A stretch of 64,000 nucleotides of DNA from Flavobacterium foetidum (GCF_004634245.1 NZ_SJTF01000006.1:220084-284083), one strand, 5' to 3'. Positions 54,642 to 63,832 are shown, numbered from the stretch's first letter. The notes: a model not told the origin generated them from the letters alone. Numbers and translations are program-made.

Positions 54642-54667
54642 ATACAAAATCACGATTGGATATTTTG

Positions 54668-54675
54668 TATTTTTG
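54668..54675 (+). promoter_or_regulatory. TAnnTTTG -7 box of the O-methyltransferase gene
   Basis: TATTTTTG precedes the ATG at 54700 by 24 bp. No clear -33 element is seen. Confidence 0.4.
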
Positions 54676-54699
54676 CCTTAAAATTTGAAAAGACAGACC

Positions 54700-55341
54700 A
54701 TGCATTTTATATCACAGGAATTAGAAGATTATATCGAACAGCACTCTGAAAACGAACCAGAACTTCTAGCAAAACTTAATAAAGAAACTTATCAGAAGAT
54801 TTTGTTGCCGCGAATGCTTAGCGGACATTTCCAAGGCCGTGTATTAAGCATGCTTTCTAAATTGATACGCCCGGCAAATATTCTTGAAATCGGAACTTAC
54901 ACCGGTTATGCCGCTTTATGCCTTTGCGAAGGAATGCAGGAAAACGGTCAGTTGCACACCATAGACATCAAAGAAGAACTAGTAGATTTTCAGCGCAAAT
55001 ATTTTGACGCGTCTCCGTGGGGAAAACAGATTTTTCAGCATTTGGGAGAGGCCATCAATATTATTCCTGAATTGGATCTGAAATTTGATTTGGTTTTTAT
55101 TGATGCCGATAAAGAAAATTACCTGAATTATTGGGAAATGATTGTTCCAAAAATGAATAAGGGCGGCATTATTTTGTCTGACAATGTATTATGGAGCGGA
55201 AAAATACTTGATCCTGTTCATCCAAATGACACAAGCACGAAAGTGCTTTTAGAGTATAACTTGCTTCTAAAAAACGACCCAAGAGTTGAAACTGTCTTGC
55301 TCCCTATTCGTGACGGATTAACCGTTTCAAGAGTACTTTAA
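54700..55341 (+). CDS. O-methyltransferase (COMT/CCoAOMT type)
   Basis: A 213-residue SAM-dependent O-methyltransferase. It has the SAM motif LEIGTYTGYAALCL, the metal-binding Asp residues in FIDADKENY and LSDNVLWSG, and the C-terminal LPIRDGLTVSRV typical of the catechol/caffeoyl-CoA family. The substrate is unknown. The frame extends to a TTG at 54685, but the ATG at 54700 (MHFISQELEDYIE) is the natural start. Confidence 0.9.
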   Translation: MHFISQELEDYIEQHSENEPELLAKLNKETYQKILLPRMLSGHFQGRVLSMLSKLIRPANILEIGTYTGYAALCLCEGMQENGQLHTIDIKEELVDFQRKYFDASPWGKQIFQHLGEAINIIPELDLKFDLVFIDADKENYLNYWEMIVPKMNKGGIILSDNVLWSGKILDPVHPNDTSTKVLLEYNLLLKNDPRVETVLLPIRDGLTVSRVL

Positions 55342-55392
55342 TTCTATTGAATATCTGCCAGTTACGATTTGGCTTTAAGCAAAGACAATATT

Positions 55393-56109
55393 ATGAATTA
55401 CAGCACCGAAATAAACTCCGAAGGATTCACTATCATCAATTCTGTTTACACTGAAAGTGAAATAGAAAAATTGATTTCATTAATAGAAAACAAAACCGAA
55501 AGTGACAGCGATAATCCTACTTTTAGAAAATCACAGGATTTATTTGCTATCAGACAGTTTCATAAAGAAGTGCCCGAAACTTTAGATTTTATTTTTAATG
55601 AAAACCTGAAAAGCATTATTGAAAATACTTTTGGAAAAGGATATTTCATTACTAAATCTATCTATTTTGACAAACCTCAAAAATCGAATTGGTTTGTAGC
55701 TTATCATCAGGATCTGACGATTTCTGTGGATAAAAAAGTAGAGTTTGAAAATTTTGAAAACTGGACAGTAAAGCAAAATCAGTTTGCGGTGCAACCTCCA
55801 AAAGAGATTCTAGAAGATAATTTTACAATTCGAATTCATATCGATAAAACCACAAAAGAAAATGGCGCTTTAAAAGTGGCCAACAATTCACATTCTAAAG
55901 GAATTTTTAGAGTAGAAAATCTGAGACTAGAAAACGAAACTATCTGCGAGGTAGAAAAAGGAGGTATAATGATTATGAAACCTTTACTTTTTCATGCTTC
56001 GAGCAAAACTACAAACAACGAAAGACGAAGAGTCATTCATATAGAATTCAGCAAAACAGAGCTTCCGGAAGGTTTAGAGTGGAGCGAAAAGACAACTTAT
56101 CTTAATTAA
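55393..56109 (+). CDS. phytanoyl-CoA dioxygenase family protein
   Basis: A 238-residue 2-oxoglutarate/iron-type dioxygenase. Likely metal ligands are His and Asp in AYHQDL and a distal His in LLFHASSKT, followed by the Arg in ERRRVIHIEF that binds 2-oxoglutarate. The frame runs back to 55369, but the ATG at 55393 (MNYSTEINSEGF) is preferred. It is 51 bp after the O-methyltransferase on the same strand. Its stop overlaps the convergent PAP2 stop by four bases. The substrate is unknown. Confidence 0.82.
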   Translation: MNYSTEINSEGFTIINSVYTESEIEKLISLIENKTESDSDNPTFRKSQDLFAIRQFHKEVPETLDFIFNENLKSIIENTFGKGYFITKSIYFDKPQKSNWFVAYHQDLTISVDKKVEFENFENWTVKQNQFAVQPPKEILEDNFTIRIHIDKTTKENGALKVANNSHSKGIFRVENLRLENETICEVEKGGIMIMKPLLFHASSKTTNNERRRVIHIEFSKTELPEGLEWSEKTTYLN

Positions 56110-56675
56110 ACCGCCTCTGGAAAATATTGCGGCTTCAGCTTTCTATAAACCAGATAAAGTAGTGATCCGAAAAGCGCTCCGAAAAAATACCCCGTAAGAA
56201 TATCACCAGGATAATGTAATCCTAAATAAATTCGGCTGTAAGCGAAAATCAACGGCCATAAAAATATAAGTCCGAAATACCTGAAATGACGTCTTAGAAT
56301 CCAGAATAAGAAAGACGCAACCGCCATTGTATTGGCCGCATGACCCGAAAAGAAGCTGTACGAATTACGAACCTGAACAATTCGGATAATCGATTTTAAG
56401 TCGGGATTATTACAAGGACGCAGGCGCTGAAAAGTATGTTTAAACAAATTGGTCGTCTGATCTGTAAACGCAATTAAAATTGCAATGAAAAGCAGTATAT
56501 ACAAGGTTTGCTTAGTACCGATTTTTTTATAAATCAGATAAAAAAGAAATAGAAAAAAAGGTGTCCAATACAATTGCTGGGTAATGATAAGCCAGAATTT
56601 ATCGTAAGTTTCCGAACCTAATCCGTTCAAATATACAAGGAGATTTATATCTAATTCTTCTATTTTTTCTAGCAT
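56106..56675 (-). CDS. PAP2 family phosphatase
   Basis: A 189-residue membrane phosphatase with five or six hydrophobic segments. The three catalytic motifs are present: KHTFQRLRP, FSGHAANT and SRIYLGLHYPGDILTG. Such enzymes act on undecaprenyl diphosphate, phosphatidate or lipid A phosphates, and the substrate is not settled here. It shares one base with the end of tatA, so the two genes are coupled. Confidence 0.9.
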   Translation of the reverse strand: MLEKIEELDINLLVYLNGLGSETYDKFWLIITQQLYWTPFFLFLFYLIYKKIGTKQTLYILLFIAILIAFTDQTTNLFKHTFQRLRPCNNPDLKSIIRIVQVRNSYSFFSGHAANTMAVASFLFWILRRHFRYFGLIFLWPLIFAYSRIYLGLHYPGDILTGYFFGALFGSLLYLVYRKLKPQYFPEAV

Positions 56676-57022
56676 TATCTTTGGCGTTTAATAGGTCCTG
56701 AGAGAGCGTCAATATCTTCTTTTACTTTTTCTATTTCTGTGGCAGTTTCTCCTAATAAACTTTGAGAATCTCCCATCAGATTAGCTTTTGCGCTATTGAT
56801 CTCGGCATTGATATTTCCGGTAATGTCATTCAAAGATTTTGCATCAAGACCATTTGCTTCTGCACCTTTTTGAATTTCACTTTTAATATCGTTGGTTGCA
56901 TTTTTTAACTGAGCCATAGCTTTCCCCATTGTACGAGCAATTTCCGGCACTTTATCAGAACCAAATAGCATTAGCACTACAAATAGTATGAAAACTAGTT
57001 CTCCTCCTCCTATACCAAACAT
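56675..57022 (-). CDS. tatA: Sec-independent protein translocase TatA/TatB-type subunit
   Basis: A 115-residue protein. It has an N-terminal membrane helix (GGGELVFILFVVLMLFGSD), the FGSDKVPEIARTMGKAM hinge and amphipathic helix, and a charged tail. The Tat system exports folded proteins with twin-arginine signals. TatA and TatB are hard to separate by sequence, so the symbol is tentative. A promoter box TATCTTTG lies 20 bp before the ATG. Confidence 0.85.
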   Translation of the reverse strand: MFGIGGGELVFILFVVLMLFGSDKVPEIARTMGKAMAQLKNATNDIKSEIQKGAEANGLDAKSLNDITGNINAEINSAKANLMGDSQSLLGETATEIEKVKEDIDALSGPIKRQR

Positions 57023-57042
57023 AATTTTAAATTTTGTTGTGG

Positions 57043-57050
57043 CAAAGATA
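57043..57050 (-). promoter_or_regulatory. TAnnTTTG -7 box of tatA
   Basis: TATCTTTG on the minus strand precedes the ATG at 57022 by 20 bp. Confidence 0.45.
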
Positions 57051-57120
57051 TTAAATTTTGGAGGTTAGAGTTTTAAAATTAACTTAAAAAGTCCTTTAAA
57101 ATGCATTTAATACAAAAGAA

Positions 57121-57155
57121 AAAGTTCATCAAGCTTTTTAAACCTGATGAACTTT
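57121..57155 (-). terminator. terminator of the M1 peptidase operon
   Basis: Arms AAAGTTCATCA (57121-57131) and TGATGAACTTT (57145-57155), with a T-rich stretch on the minus strand after the stem. It lies 18 bp after the M1 stop. Confidence 0.65.
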
Positions 57156-57173
57156 CTTGTATAATTTACCTGT

Positions 57174-59411
57174 TTAGTCAAATTTTGACTTCGTATCTGC
57201 TTTAGGCCATGAATTATTCGTTACATCGATATCTGCAGTAAGCAGTTTAGGGTCGATTTGAATACTCTTAATAGCTTTTGTTGTTGCATAAACCTTTCTG
57301 GCGACATCGTTATTTTTTCTCCAGATTTGTGCTGGATATTTAAAATTCTCTTTTGTACCGTCTTCATAAGTAATCTCAACTAAAATCGGCATAATCATGC
57401 CACCTGGCTTAGAAAATTCTACTTCATAGAAATACTTTGGCGATTTGATATTTGCTTTTTCCTCTGCTGTAAAAGTCTGGTCTATATAATCTGCCAATGG
57501 CTTTACATCTTCTACTTTTAAAGCTTTTTTGCTTGAAGAATTTACTTCTGGATTATCTCCTGAAACCAAGTAAACAAACGGACCTTTTTCAAAACCAAAA
57601 CGTCCTTTTCTCACTTTTACATCTTTTAAATCAGCTGTTGGTTTTTCAGAAACATAGTACTGTTTTACGTTGTTAATCGCAATATCAACAAAATCTGTAG
57701 AGTAAAACCATCCTCTGATAAACCAGTCTAAGTCTACTGCAGAAGCGTCTTCCATAGTCCTAAAGAAATCTTCAGGAGTTGGGTGTTTGAATTTCCACCT
57801 GTTAGCGTAGGTCTTGAATGCATGATCAAAAAGTTCATGCCCCATAACCACTTCTCTCATAATATTTAAACCTGTAGCTGGTTTTCCGTAAGCATTATTT
57901 CCGAATTGGTGAATCGTTTCAGAGTTTGACATAATTGGCTCCAAAAACTTCTGGTCTCCGCTCATGTACGGAACAATATTTTTGGCCGGTCCTCGTCTTG
58001 ATGGAAAATTAGGATCCAATTCTTGCTCCGCCAAATACTCTAAAAACGAGTTTAAACCTTCGTCCATCCAAGTCCATTGACGCTCGTCTGAATTTACAAT
58101 CATTGGAAAAAAATTGTGTCCAACTTCGTGGATTACAACACCAATCATTCCGTTTTTAACTTCTCTGCTCGTTACTCCGTTTTCGTCAGGACGACCATAA
58201 TTCCAGCAAATCATAGGATACTCCATTCCTTGATCTTCTGCCGAAACAGATACTGCTTTCGGATAAGGATAATCAAATGTGTGAGAAGAATAGCTTTTTA
58301 AAGTATGTGCAACGGTCATGGTAGAGGTTTCTCCCCAAAGCGGATTTGCTTCTTTAGGATAAACAGATTCTGCCATAACAATTTTGTTATTCAGTTTTAC
58401 AGCCATTGCATCATAAATGAATTTTCGTGAAGATGCAATACCGAAGTCACGTACATTTTTGGCACTGAATTTCCAAGTTTTTTTCTTTTCAGAAAATCCT
58501 TTTTCAGCCGCTTCAGCTTCTGCCTGAGTCACAATTACAACTGGCTTATCAAATGACTTTTGAGCCTGTTCGTAACGTTTTACCTGCTCTGGAGTAAAAA
58601 CTTCGCTTCTGTTCATCAATTCTCCAGTTGCATCAATTACGTGATCAGCCGGAACGGTGATATTTACATCAAAATTCCCAAAAGGGAGAGCAAACTCTCC
58701 GCTTCCCCAAAACTGCATATTCTGCCAGCCTTCTACATCATTGTAAACTGCCATTCTTGGGTAAAACTGGGCAATAACGTATAATTTGTTTCCGTCTTTT
58801 TCGAATAACTCGTAACCAGAACGACCGCCTTCTTTTCTGTAATTATTGATGTTGTACCACCATTTTACAGAAAAAGAAATTTTTTCTCCTGGTTTTAAAG
58901 GCGATGTCAGATTGATTCGCATCATTGTTTCGTTGATGGTATAAGAAAGCGGATTTCCTTTTGCATCTTTTACCTGCTCAATATTAAAACCGCGTTCAAG
59001 ATCTTTCTTTAGATATTTGGTTGAAAAACCTTCCAAAGGCAGAACCTGATTGATTTTATCGCTTTCTGCCAACGAAGTCTGCGTATTTGCTTTTGCTTGG
59101 TTTTGATCCAGCTGAACCCATAAATATTCCAAACTATCTGGAGAATTGTTTGTATAGGTTATGGTTTCCAAACCGCTTAGTCTCGAATTTTTGTCATCCA
59201 GCTCAACATCAATTTTATAATCTGCCTGTTGTTGGTAATAAGCAGGCCCCGGAGCTCCCGATGCGGTACGAAACATATTTGGAGTAGCCAAAAGATCGTA
59301 CATCTGGCTGAACTTATTCGTATCATATTTTCCCTGTTGTTTTACGGCAGGCGCTTTATCCTGTGCCGCTAACAGTGCAGGAAAAAGTAATAATAATGAA
59401 AGTTTTTTCAT
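57174..59411 (-). CDS. M1 family metallopeptidase
   Basis: A 745-residue secreted aminopeptidase. It has a signal peptide (about 1-17), the M1 exopeptidase-type motif GMEYPM (395-400) in place of GAMEN, and the zinc site HEVGH (428-432) with Glu451. The C-terminal part is of the bacterial M1 type and may bind the substrate. It follows the DUF6702 gene by 66 bp and ends the operon that begins with the carboxypeptidase-regulatory-domain paralogues. Confidence 0.93.
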   Translation of the reverse strand: MKKLSLLLLFPALLAAQDKAPAVKQQGKYDTNKFSQMYDLLATPNMFRTASGAPGPAYYQQQADYKIDVELDDKNSRLSGLETITYTNNSPDSLEYLWVQLDQNQAKANTQTSLAESDKINQVLPLEGFSTKYLKKDLERGFNIEQVKDAKGNPLSYTINETMMRINLTSPLKPGEKISFSVKWWYNINNYRKEGGRSGYELFEKDGNKLYVIAQFYPRMAVYNDVEGWQNMQFWGSGEFALPFGNFDVNITVPADHVIDATGELMNRSEVFTPEQVKRYEQAQKSFDKPVVIVTQAEAEAAEKGFSEKKKTWKFSAKNVRDFGIASSRKFIYDAMAVKLNNKIVMAESVYPKEANPLWGETSTMTVAHTLKSYSSHTFDYPYPKAVSVSAEDQGMEYPMICWNYGRPDENGVTSREVKNGMIGVVIHEVGHNFFPMIVNSDERQWTWMDEGLNSFLEYLAEQELDPNFPSRRGPAKNIVPYMSGDQKFLEPIMSNSETIHQFGNNAYGKPATGLNIMREVVMGHELFDHAFKTYANRWKFKHPTPEDFFRTMEDASAVDLDWFIRGWFYSTDFVDIAINNVKQYYVSEKPTADLKDVKVRKGRFGFEKGPFVYLVSGDNPEVNSSSKKALKVEDVKPLADYIDQTFTAEEKANIKSPKYFYEVEFSKPGGMIMPILVEITYEDGTKENFKYPAQIWRKNNDVARKVYATTKAIKSIQIDPKLLTADIDVTNNSWPKADTKSKFD

Positions 59412-59477
59412 AAAATTTTAATGGTCGTTTTGTCAGGCTGTGAAAATAGTAATTAAAACAATAGTTTTAACTATTCA

Positions 59478-59984
59478 TTAGTACTTTAACACTTCTTTCC
59501 TTGAAGATTCTGTAAAAAGAACACTCTTTTTAGTGCCAAATGCTGAAATATGTGTAATATTCTGCTGTTCAGAGTTCCAATCTACAAGAAGGGAATTTGA
59601 AATTTCTAACGTCTTGATTTTATCAATATCTTTTATTCTAGAATAACACACCAGCACATCGCCTGCTTCTACTTCTTTAGACAAAAAAGTAATTATTTTA
59701 GATTGGCCGTTTACTTTAATTGCAAAATGCTCGGAAAGATATTTTTTTAACAAATCGAGATCTGCAGGAGTTTCTTTATCTGTTCCTACAAATGTTTTTT
59801 TGTGGTATTTTTTTTCCATTGCATTGTTCAGGTCATCAATAAAAATACGCGAAGTAATTTGAAGCATTTTCTTTTCCTCGGCATAATTTACCTGAAAAAC
59901 ACCTACGTAAAATTTATGGAAACCAAAACCAGAAGACAGAACAAAAACAGCCGCTAAAAAAAAATAATTTAATTTATTTCTCAT
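59478..59984 (-). CDS. DUF6702 family protein
   Basis: A 168-residue protein with a signal peptide (about 1-21). The FHKFYVGVFQVNYAEEKKML opening and IFIDDLNNAMEK fit the DUF6702 family, found in Flavobacteria beside M1 peptidases. The fold is unknown to me and no activity is known. It overlaps the upstream paralogue by four bases (ATGA), so translation is coupled. Confidence 0.8.
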   Translation of the reverse strand: MRNKLNYFFLAAVFVLSSGFGFHKFYVGVFQVNYAEEKKMLQITSRIFIDDLNNAMEKKYHKKTFVGTDKETPADLDLLKKYLSEHFAIKVNGQSKIITFLSKEVEAGDVLVCYSRIKDIDKIKTLEISNSLLVDWNSEQQNITHISAFGTKKSVLFTESSRKEVLKY

Positions 59985-60733
59985 TTTTGGGCTTCCGCTT
60001 TTTTAAACTCTTTATTCTTATTGACCATAAAATCCATTAACTGAAATTTTTCGTCAGGTTTTAAAAATTGCTTTGAAGTCACATCATTAGAACAATACAT
60101 TAAAAATAATTCTATTTCATCTTCTTTAAGCGCAAGTGTTTTTGTGTAAAAATCCTTTGTAAAATTATCTTTAGCATATTCTACAAAAGCAATATCGGTG
60201 ACTTCTTCTTCCTTTACATCTTCTTTTGCTCTGAAAAGCTTTTTTACATCTTTGAATATTCGGACAAAATCCATTCCGTATTTAATGGTTTGATCAGAGT
60301 ACATAGCAGTATTTTTAGCCGTAGACTGTTTATCATCTTCAAACTGCGTATCTACAATACGTTGCGAATTGCCCTGCACGCCTTTTACTTTTAGCTCTTT
60401 ATGAACTACGACTTCTCTTAGTTGGTTGTTTACCAAATCTAATTTGGCAACAAATAAAACCTGAGCGCAATCTGCTTCGGTCAGAACGATTTTTTTTGAC
60501 TGAAAAGCTATACCAGAAAAAAGCAAGGTATCTTTTGGTCTTGCCATAATATCAAAGAAACCGTTTGAACCAATAAAAGTCCGCACATTTGCATTAATAT
60601 TCATCACATAACCACTTTCAATGGTTAAAAAATCATTTTTTACTTGCCCGTGAAGAGGTTTTCTTGAACCGTTTTGTCCTAATACAATTTGACAAAAGAA
60701 GCATACAACGAGTATTCCTAATTTATTTTTCAT
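59981..60733 (-). CDS. carboxypeptidase-regulatory-like domain protein, paralogue 3
   Basis: A 250-residue secreted protein. Signal peptide about 1-19 (ending CQIVLGQ), then a CarboxypepD_reg-like beta-sandwich (about 25-110) with LHGQVKNDFLTIESGYVMNI and KIVLTEADCAQVLFVAKL. The C-terminal half is helical and charged and differs from the other two paralogues. It overlaps the upstream copy by 11 bases and the DUF6702 gene by four. Confidence 0.7.
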   Translation of the reverse strand: MKNKLGILVVCFFCQIVLGQNGSRKPLHGQVKNDFLTIESGYVMNINANVRTFIGSNGFFDIMARPKDTLLFSGIAFQSKKIVLTEADCAQVLFVAKLDLVNNQLREVVVHKELKVKGVQGNSQRIVDTQFEDDKQSTAKNTAMYSDQTIKYGMDFVRIFKDVKKLFRAKEDVKEEEVTDIAFVEYAKDNFTKDFYTKTLALKEDEIELFLMYCSNDVTSKQFLKPDEKFQLMDFMVNKNKEFKKAEAQK

Positions 60734-61457
60734 TTTCGAGAATTGTTAGATATTTTCTTGCTAAATCTGTGATCAAAAACATACTCATTGTTTTGTTTTT
60801 ACTATTCAAAGATACAGCAAATTCGGCATCATCTATACAAAATAACTGAAATCCTTTTACATCATTCACAGGTATCTTCAATCTTTCTGTATAATAATTC
60901 TCATCAAAAAGATATTCCATTTTCCTAAAAAGCATTTCTTTTTTCTCAACATTCACCTCTTTTTTTAGCATAGCGGTTCGACCAGAAATCTTATTGAGCA
61001 ACTTATCAATAGAGGTAGAAGTTGCTGTATAAACCTTTCTTTCAGCTGGAGTGTACTTTTTTTGACCGCGAGGCACGATTCCGAGATTTTCTGCTGTAAT
61101 TCCCGCATTTTCATTCACCACTACTTCCTTAAGTTGCACTTCTTTTGCAGTCATTCTAACCAAAAGTTCTTTTGACGAAAGCTGTTCTGCTGTAATCCTG
61201 AGCTTAACCGGCTCTAAGTTGACGGCAGAAAAAACCAAAACATCACCTTCCCTTACAGTTATCGAAAAATTACCATCAGCATCTGAGACCGTTGCCGCTT
61301 GGGTATTATTGTTAATGATATTTACATTTTCAACAGGCGTAGTCCCTTCTGTGACCTTTCCTGACAATTCTGTAAAGATGACATTCTGCGCCAAAGAAAT
61401 TTGCACAAAAAACAGCAAAAGAGCAACTTTTATGAGCTTACTTATTTCCACTGGCAA
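60723..61457 (-). CDS. carboxypeptidase-regulatory-like domain protein, paralogue 2
   Basis: A 244-residue secreted protein. Signal peptide about 1-23 (ending ISLAQ), then a CarboxypepD_reg-like domain (LSGKVTEGTTPVENVNIINN, DADGNFSITVREGDVLVFS) and a C-terminal helical part with the shared motif YTPAERKVYTATS, ISGRTAMLKKEVNVEKKEM and ERLKIPVNDVKGFQLF. It overlaps paralogue 1 by 20 bases and paralogue 3 by 11. Confidence 0.75.
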   Translation of the reverse strand: MPVEISKLIKVALLLFFVQISLAQNVIFTELSGKVTEGTTPVENVNIINNNTQAATVSDADGNFSITVREGDVLVFSAVNLEPVKLRITAEQLSSKELLVRMTAKEVQLKEVVVNENAGITAENLGIVPRGQKKYTPAERKVYTATSTSIDKLLNKISGRTAMLKKEVNVEKKEMLFRKMEYLFDENYYTERLKIPVNDVKGFQLFCIDDAEFAVSLNSKNKTMSMFLITDLARKYLTILENEK

Positions 61458-62214
61458 TCAATTCTTTATATTTTACAGCTAATTCTCCGAGAAGGAACTC
61501 GGTAGAAGTTTTATTTTTTGAGTTTAATATAGCCGTAAATTTATCATTTTCTACAGCGTAATATTCAAAACCTTTTACATATTCTGCCGGAATTTTTAGT
61601 CTTTCGACAAAATGCTCCCAGCTAAACATTTTTTCCAGAAGCTTCATAAAAAACTCTTTCTTTTCGACTTCTATTTCTTTTTTCAGCATTGCCGTTCTTC
61701 CAGAGAAAAAATTCAGCAGAGGATCTGCCGAAATAGAACCGCCAACCATTCCGCCAGCTGTCGCAGTTGGATCCAAAGCCGTTGCCGTTTTTAGTTTACG
61801 TTCGGCTTGAGTATAACTTTTCTGATCTGCCGGAACAATTCCTAAAGCTACTGCATTTATATTATCGTATCTTTTTACAATTACTTCTTCAAGTTGATGC
61901 ATTACCATACTAAGTTTTACGGTAAAATTCAAATCGGTGAAATTCTCAGAAGTTAAGACAACACGTTTTTCCTTAAAACCAACTGAAGAAAAAACCAAAA
62001 CATCATCTACTTTTGCCAAAATCGAAAAAGTACCTGAAGAATCTGTAATCACAGAAGCTTCTGTTTGCGCATTGATTACATAAACACCTTCTAAATCTGA
62101 GGTATTGGCTGTATTAGAGGTGATTTTTCCGTTTATAACAGAGCGCTCCGTGTTCTGCGACCAGACATTCTGACCCAAAACAACCATTAAAAAGCAAAGA
62201 AATTTGTGAATCAA
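61438..62214 (-). CDS. carboxypeptidase-regulatory-like domain protein, paralogue 1
   Basis: A 258-residue secreted protein, first of a tandem family. Signal peptide about 1-19 (VVLGQNVWSQ), CarboxypepD_reg-like domain (INGKITSNTANTSDLEGVYV, DSSGTFSILAKVDDVLVFSS) and C-terminal motif YTQAERKLKTATALDPTATA, then FSGRTAMLKKEIEVEKKEF and RLKIPAEYVKGFEYY, clearly related to paralogue 2. The cellular role is unknown; I infer a periplasmic or surface location. It begins the operon that ends with the M1 peptidase. Confidence 0.75.
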   Translation of the reverse strand: MIHKFLCFLMVVLGQNVWSQNTERSVINGKITSNTANTSDLEGVYVINAQTEASVITDSSGTFSILAKVDDVLVFSSVGFKEKRVVLTSENFTDLNFTVKLSMVMHQLEEVIVKRYDNINAVALGIVPADQKSYTQAERKLKTATALDPTATAGGMVGGSISADPLLNFFSGRTAMLKKEIEVEKKEFFMKLLEKMFSWEHFVERLKIPAEYVKGFEYYAVENDKFTAILNSKNKTSTEFLLGELAVKYKELIASGNK

Positions 62215-62376
62215 AATGCAAAATGTTTACTAATTCTTAAAATGTAAAAATATCCTAATGTATTCCAAATTAAGTATTAATAGGTTGGTAAAAATATGTT
62301 AATTAAAACAATTTCGATTAAAGTTCGAAAGTGAGTTTTTTAATATCTTTAACGACAGAATTTCGAGAAAAAAATT

Positions 62377-63084
62377 ATGAAAAGCATTATTATTGCAAGC
62401 ACCTCAACATTGCACGGAGGAAATTACTTGGAGTACTTACTTCCTATTTTAACAACTCATTTTAAAGACTGCAAAAGTATTTTATTTATTCCGTACGCAC
62501 GCCCTGGAGGCATCTCTCATGACGAATACACACAAAAAGCAGCTCAAGCATTCGGCAGTATAAATATTTCTGTTAAAGGAATTCATGAATTTGAAAACCC
62601 ACAGGAGGCTATAAAAAATGCTGAAGGAATATTCACCGGCGGAGGCAACACTTTTTTGCTAGTAACACAGCTTTACAAAAACAACATTATGCAGTTGCTT
62701 TCTGAAACTGTCAAAAACGGAACACCATATTTAGGATCAAGCGCCGGAAGCAACATATGTGGCCTATCAATGCAGACTACAAACGACATGCCGATTGTCT
62801 ACCCTCCTAGTTTTCAAACTTTAGGCCTTATTCCTTTCAATTTAAACCCGCATTATTTAGACGCGGACTTGCAGTCAAAACACATGGGTGAAACCCGCGA
62901 AACGAGGATTAAGGAATTTCATGCCTTCAATTCAATTCCGGTTTTAGGCTTAAGAGAAGGAAGCTGGCTGGAGGTCAAAGGAGACCAAATAACTTTGAAG
63001 GGAGATTTGAAAGCAAGACTTTTTAAACAAAATCAAACTCCGGAAGAATTAGAGCCTGAAAGCGATTTGAGCAATCTAAAATAG
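62377..63084 (+). CDS. pepE: dipeptidase E (peptidase S51)
   Basis: A 235-residue cytosolic peptidase of the S51 family that cleaves N-terminal aspartyl dipeptides. The GGGNTFLLV motif and the catalytic Ser in GSSAGSNI (about residue 122) are intact, as is the later His in FNLNPHYLDADL. The length is typical. It is divergent from the paralogue operon, with 162 bp between them, and is followed by a long repeat-rich gap. Confidence 0.9.
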   Translation: MKSIIIASTSTLHGGNYLEYLLPILTTHFKDCKSILFIPYARPGGISHDEYTQKAAQAFGSINISVKGIHEFENPQEAIKNAEGIFTGGGNTFLLVTQLYKNNIMQLLSETVKNGTPYLGSSAGSNICGLSMQTTNDMPIVYPPSFQTLGLIPFNLNPHYLDADLQSKHMGETRETRIKEFHAFNSIPVLGLREGSWLEVKGDQITLKGDLKARLFKQNQTPEELEPESDLSNLK

Positions 63085-63172
63085 TTTTGAACCATATAAG
63101 CCATACAAGCTCATTTAAATTAAAGCAAAATAAAAAAACCGTTAGGCGTAATTTTTACTTTTACTCAACACA

Positions 63173-63224
63173 TAGAAACATAGATTTATATAGAGAAAAG
63201 ACACTAAAGAAAGCTATGTTTCTA
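63173..63224. repeat. 11-bp inverted repeat
   Basis: TAGAAACATAG at 63173-63183 and its complement CTATGTTTCTA at 63214-63224, with a 30-base spacer. It resembles widespread flavobacterial intergenic hairpins, as far as I recall. Confidence 0.5.
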
Positions 63225-63297
63225 GGTTGCTTATTTCAACCCAGCGCGGTTCAGAGGTGTGAGAAACGTAGAGTTTTTGTACTGTTTATATTGAAAA

Positions 63298-63567
63298 CAT
63301 AGCCAGCGGTTTCAACTGCGCGGGCGAATACGAATAAGCGTGATAACGTTGCGTTCCAGCGGTTGAAACCGCTGGCTATGTTTGACATACTAAAAGTTCC
63401 AGCGGTTGAATGCGAATAAGCGCTGTGACAGCTTTGCGTTCCAGAGGTTGAAACCGCTGGCTATGTTTGACATACTAAAAGTTCAAGCAGTTGAATGCGA
63501 ATAAGCGTTGTGATAGCGTTGCGTTCCAGCGGTTGAAACCGCTGGCTATGTTTGACATACTGAAAGT
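63298..63567. repeat. 85-bp tandem repeat with internal palindromes
   Basis: Unit 1 runs 63351-63435, unit 2 63436-63520 (six differences), and a third partial unit 63521-63567. Each contains the palindrome CCAGCGGTTGAAACCGCTGG or a one-base variant. A 19-bp inverted copy (63298-63316) precedes the array and can pair with 63362-63380. Partial unit sequence also lies at 63324-63350. Confidence 0.8.
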
Positions 63568-63727
63568 TTTAGTTTCTAGGGTATAATTTCACTATCTAGG
63601 TAATAATTTTGAACCTTTTTTTATTCAGATTATCTAATCTTTTTGCATAATCCCCAAGTTTTGTGATTTATGCAACTTTTGCACCTGATCCAATTGAACC
63701 TGATTCTATGAACTAATTGAAAAGAAA

Positions 63728-63755
63728 AAATCCTCAAACTGAAGTTTGAGGATTT
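63728..63755 (-). terminator. terminator of the tRNA-Gly genes
   Basis: Arms AAATCCTCAAACT (63728-63740) and AGTTTGAGGATTT (63743-63755), followed on the minus strand by T residues. It lies four bases past the 3' end of the tRNA. Confidence 0.7.
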
Positions 63756-63759
63756 TGAG

Positions 63760-63832
<73 letters not shown>

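Larger units (their letters stand above)
63085..63759. other. repeat-rich intergenic region
   Basis: A 675-base gap with no convincing gene; a 71-codon frame at 63087-63302 overlaps repeats and looks spurious. It holds an 11-bp inverted repeat TAGAAACATAG at 63173-63183 and 63214-63224, an inverted copy of the repeat core at 63298-63316, and the 85-bp tandem array at 63351-63567. Confidence 0.6.

Noticed and set aside
63087..63302. A 71-codon plus-strand frame after pepE
   Set aside because: It overlaps inverted repeats and reads as low-complexity sequence rich in Lys, Phe and Arg; it is not a likely gene.
63298..63567. CRISPR array
   Set aside because: The 85-bp units are repeated end to end without unique spacers of equal length and no cas gene is present; this is a tandem repeat.
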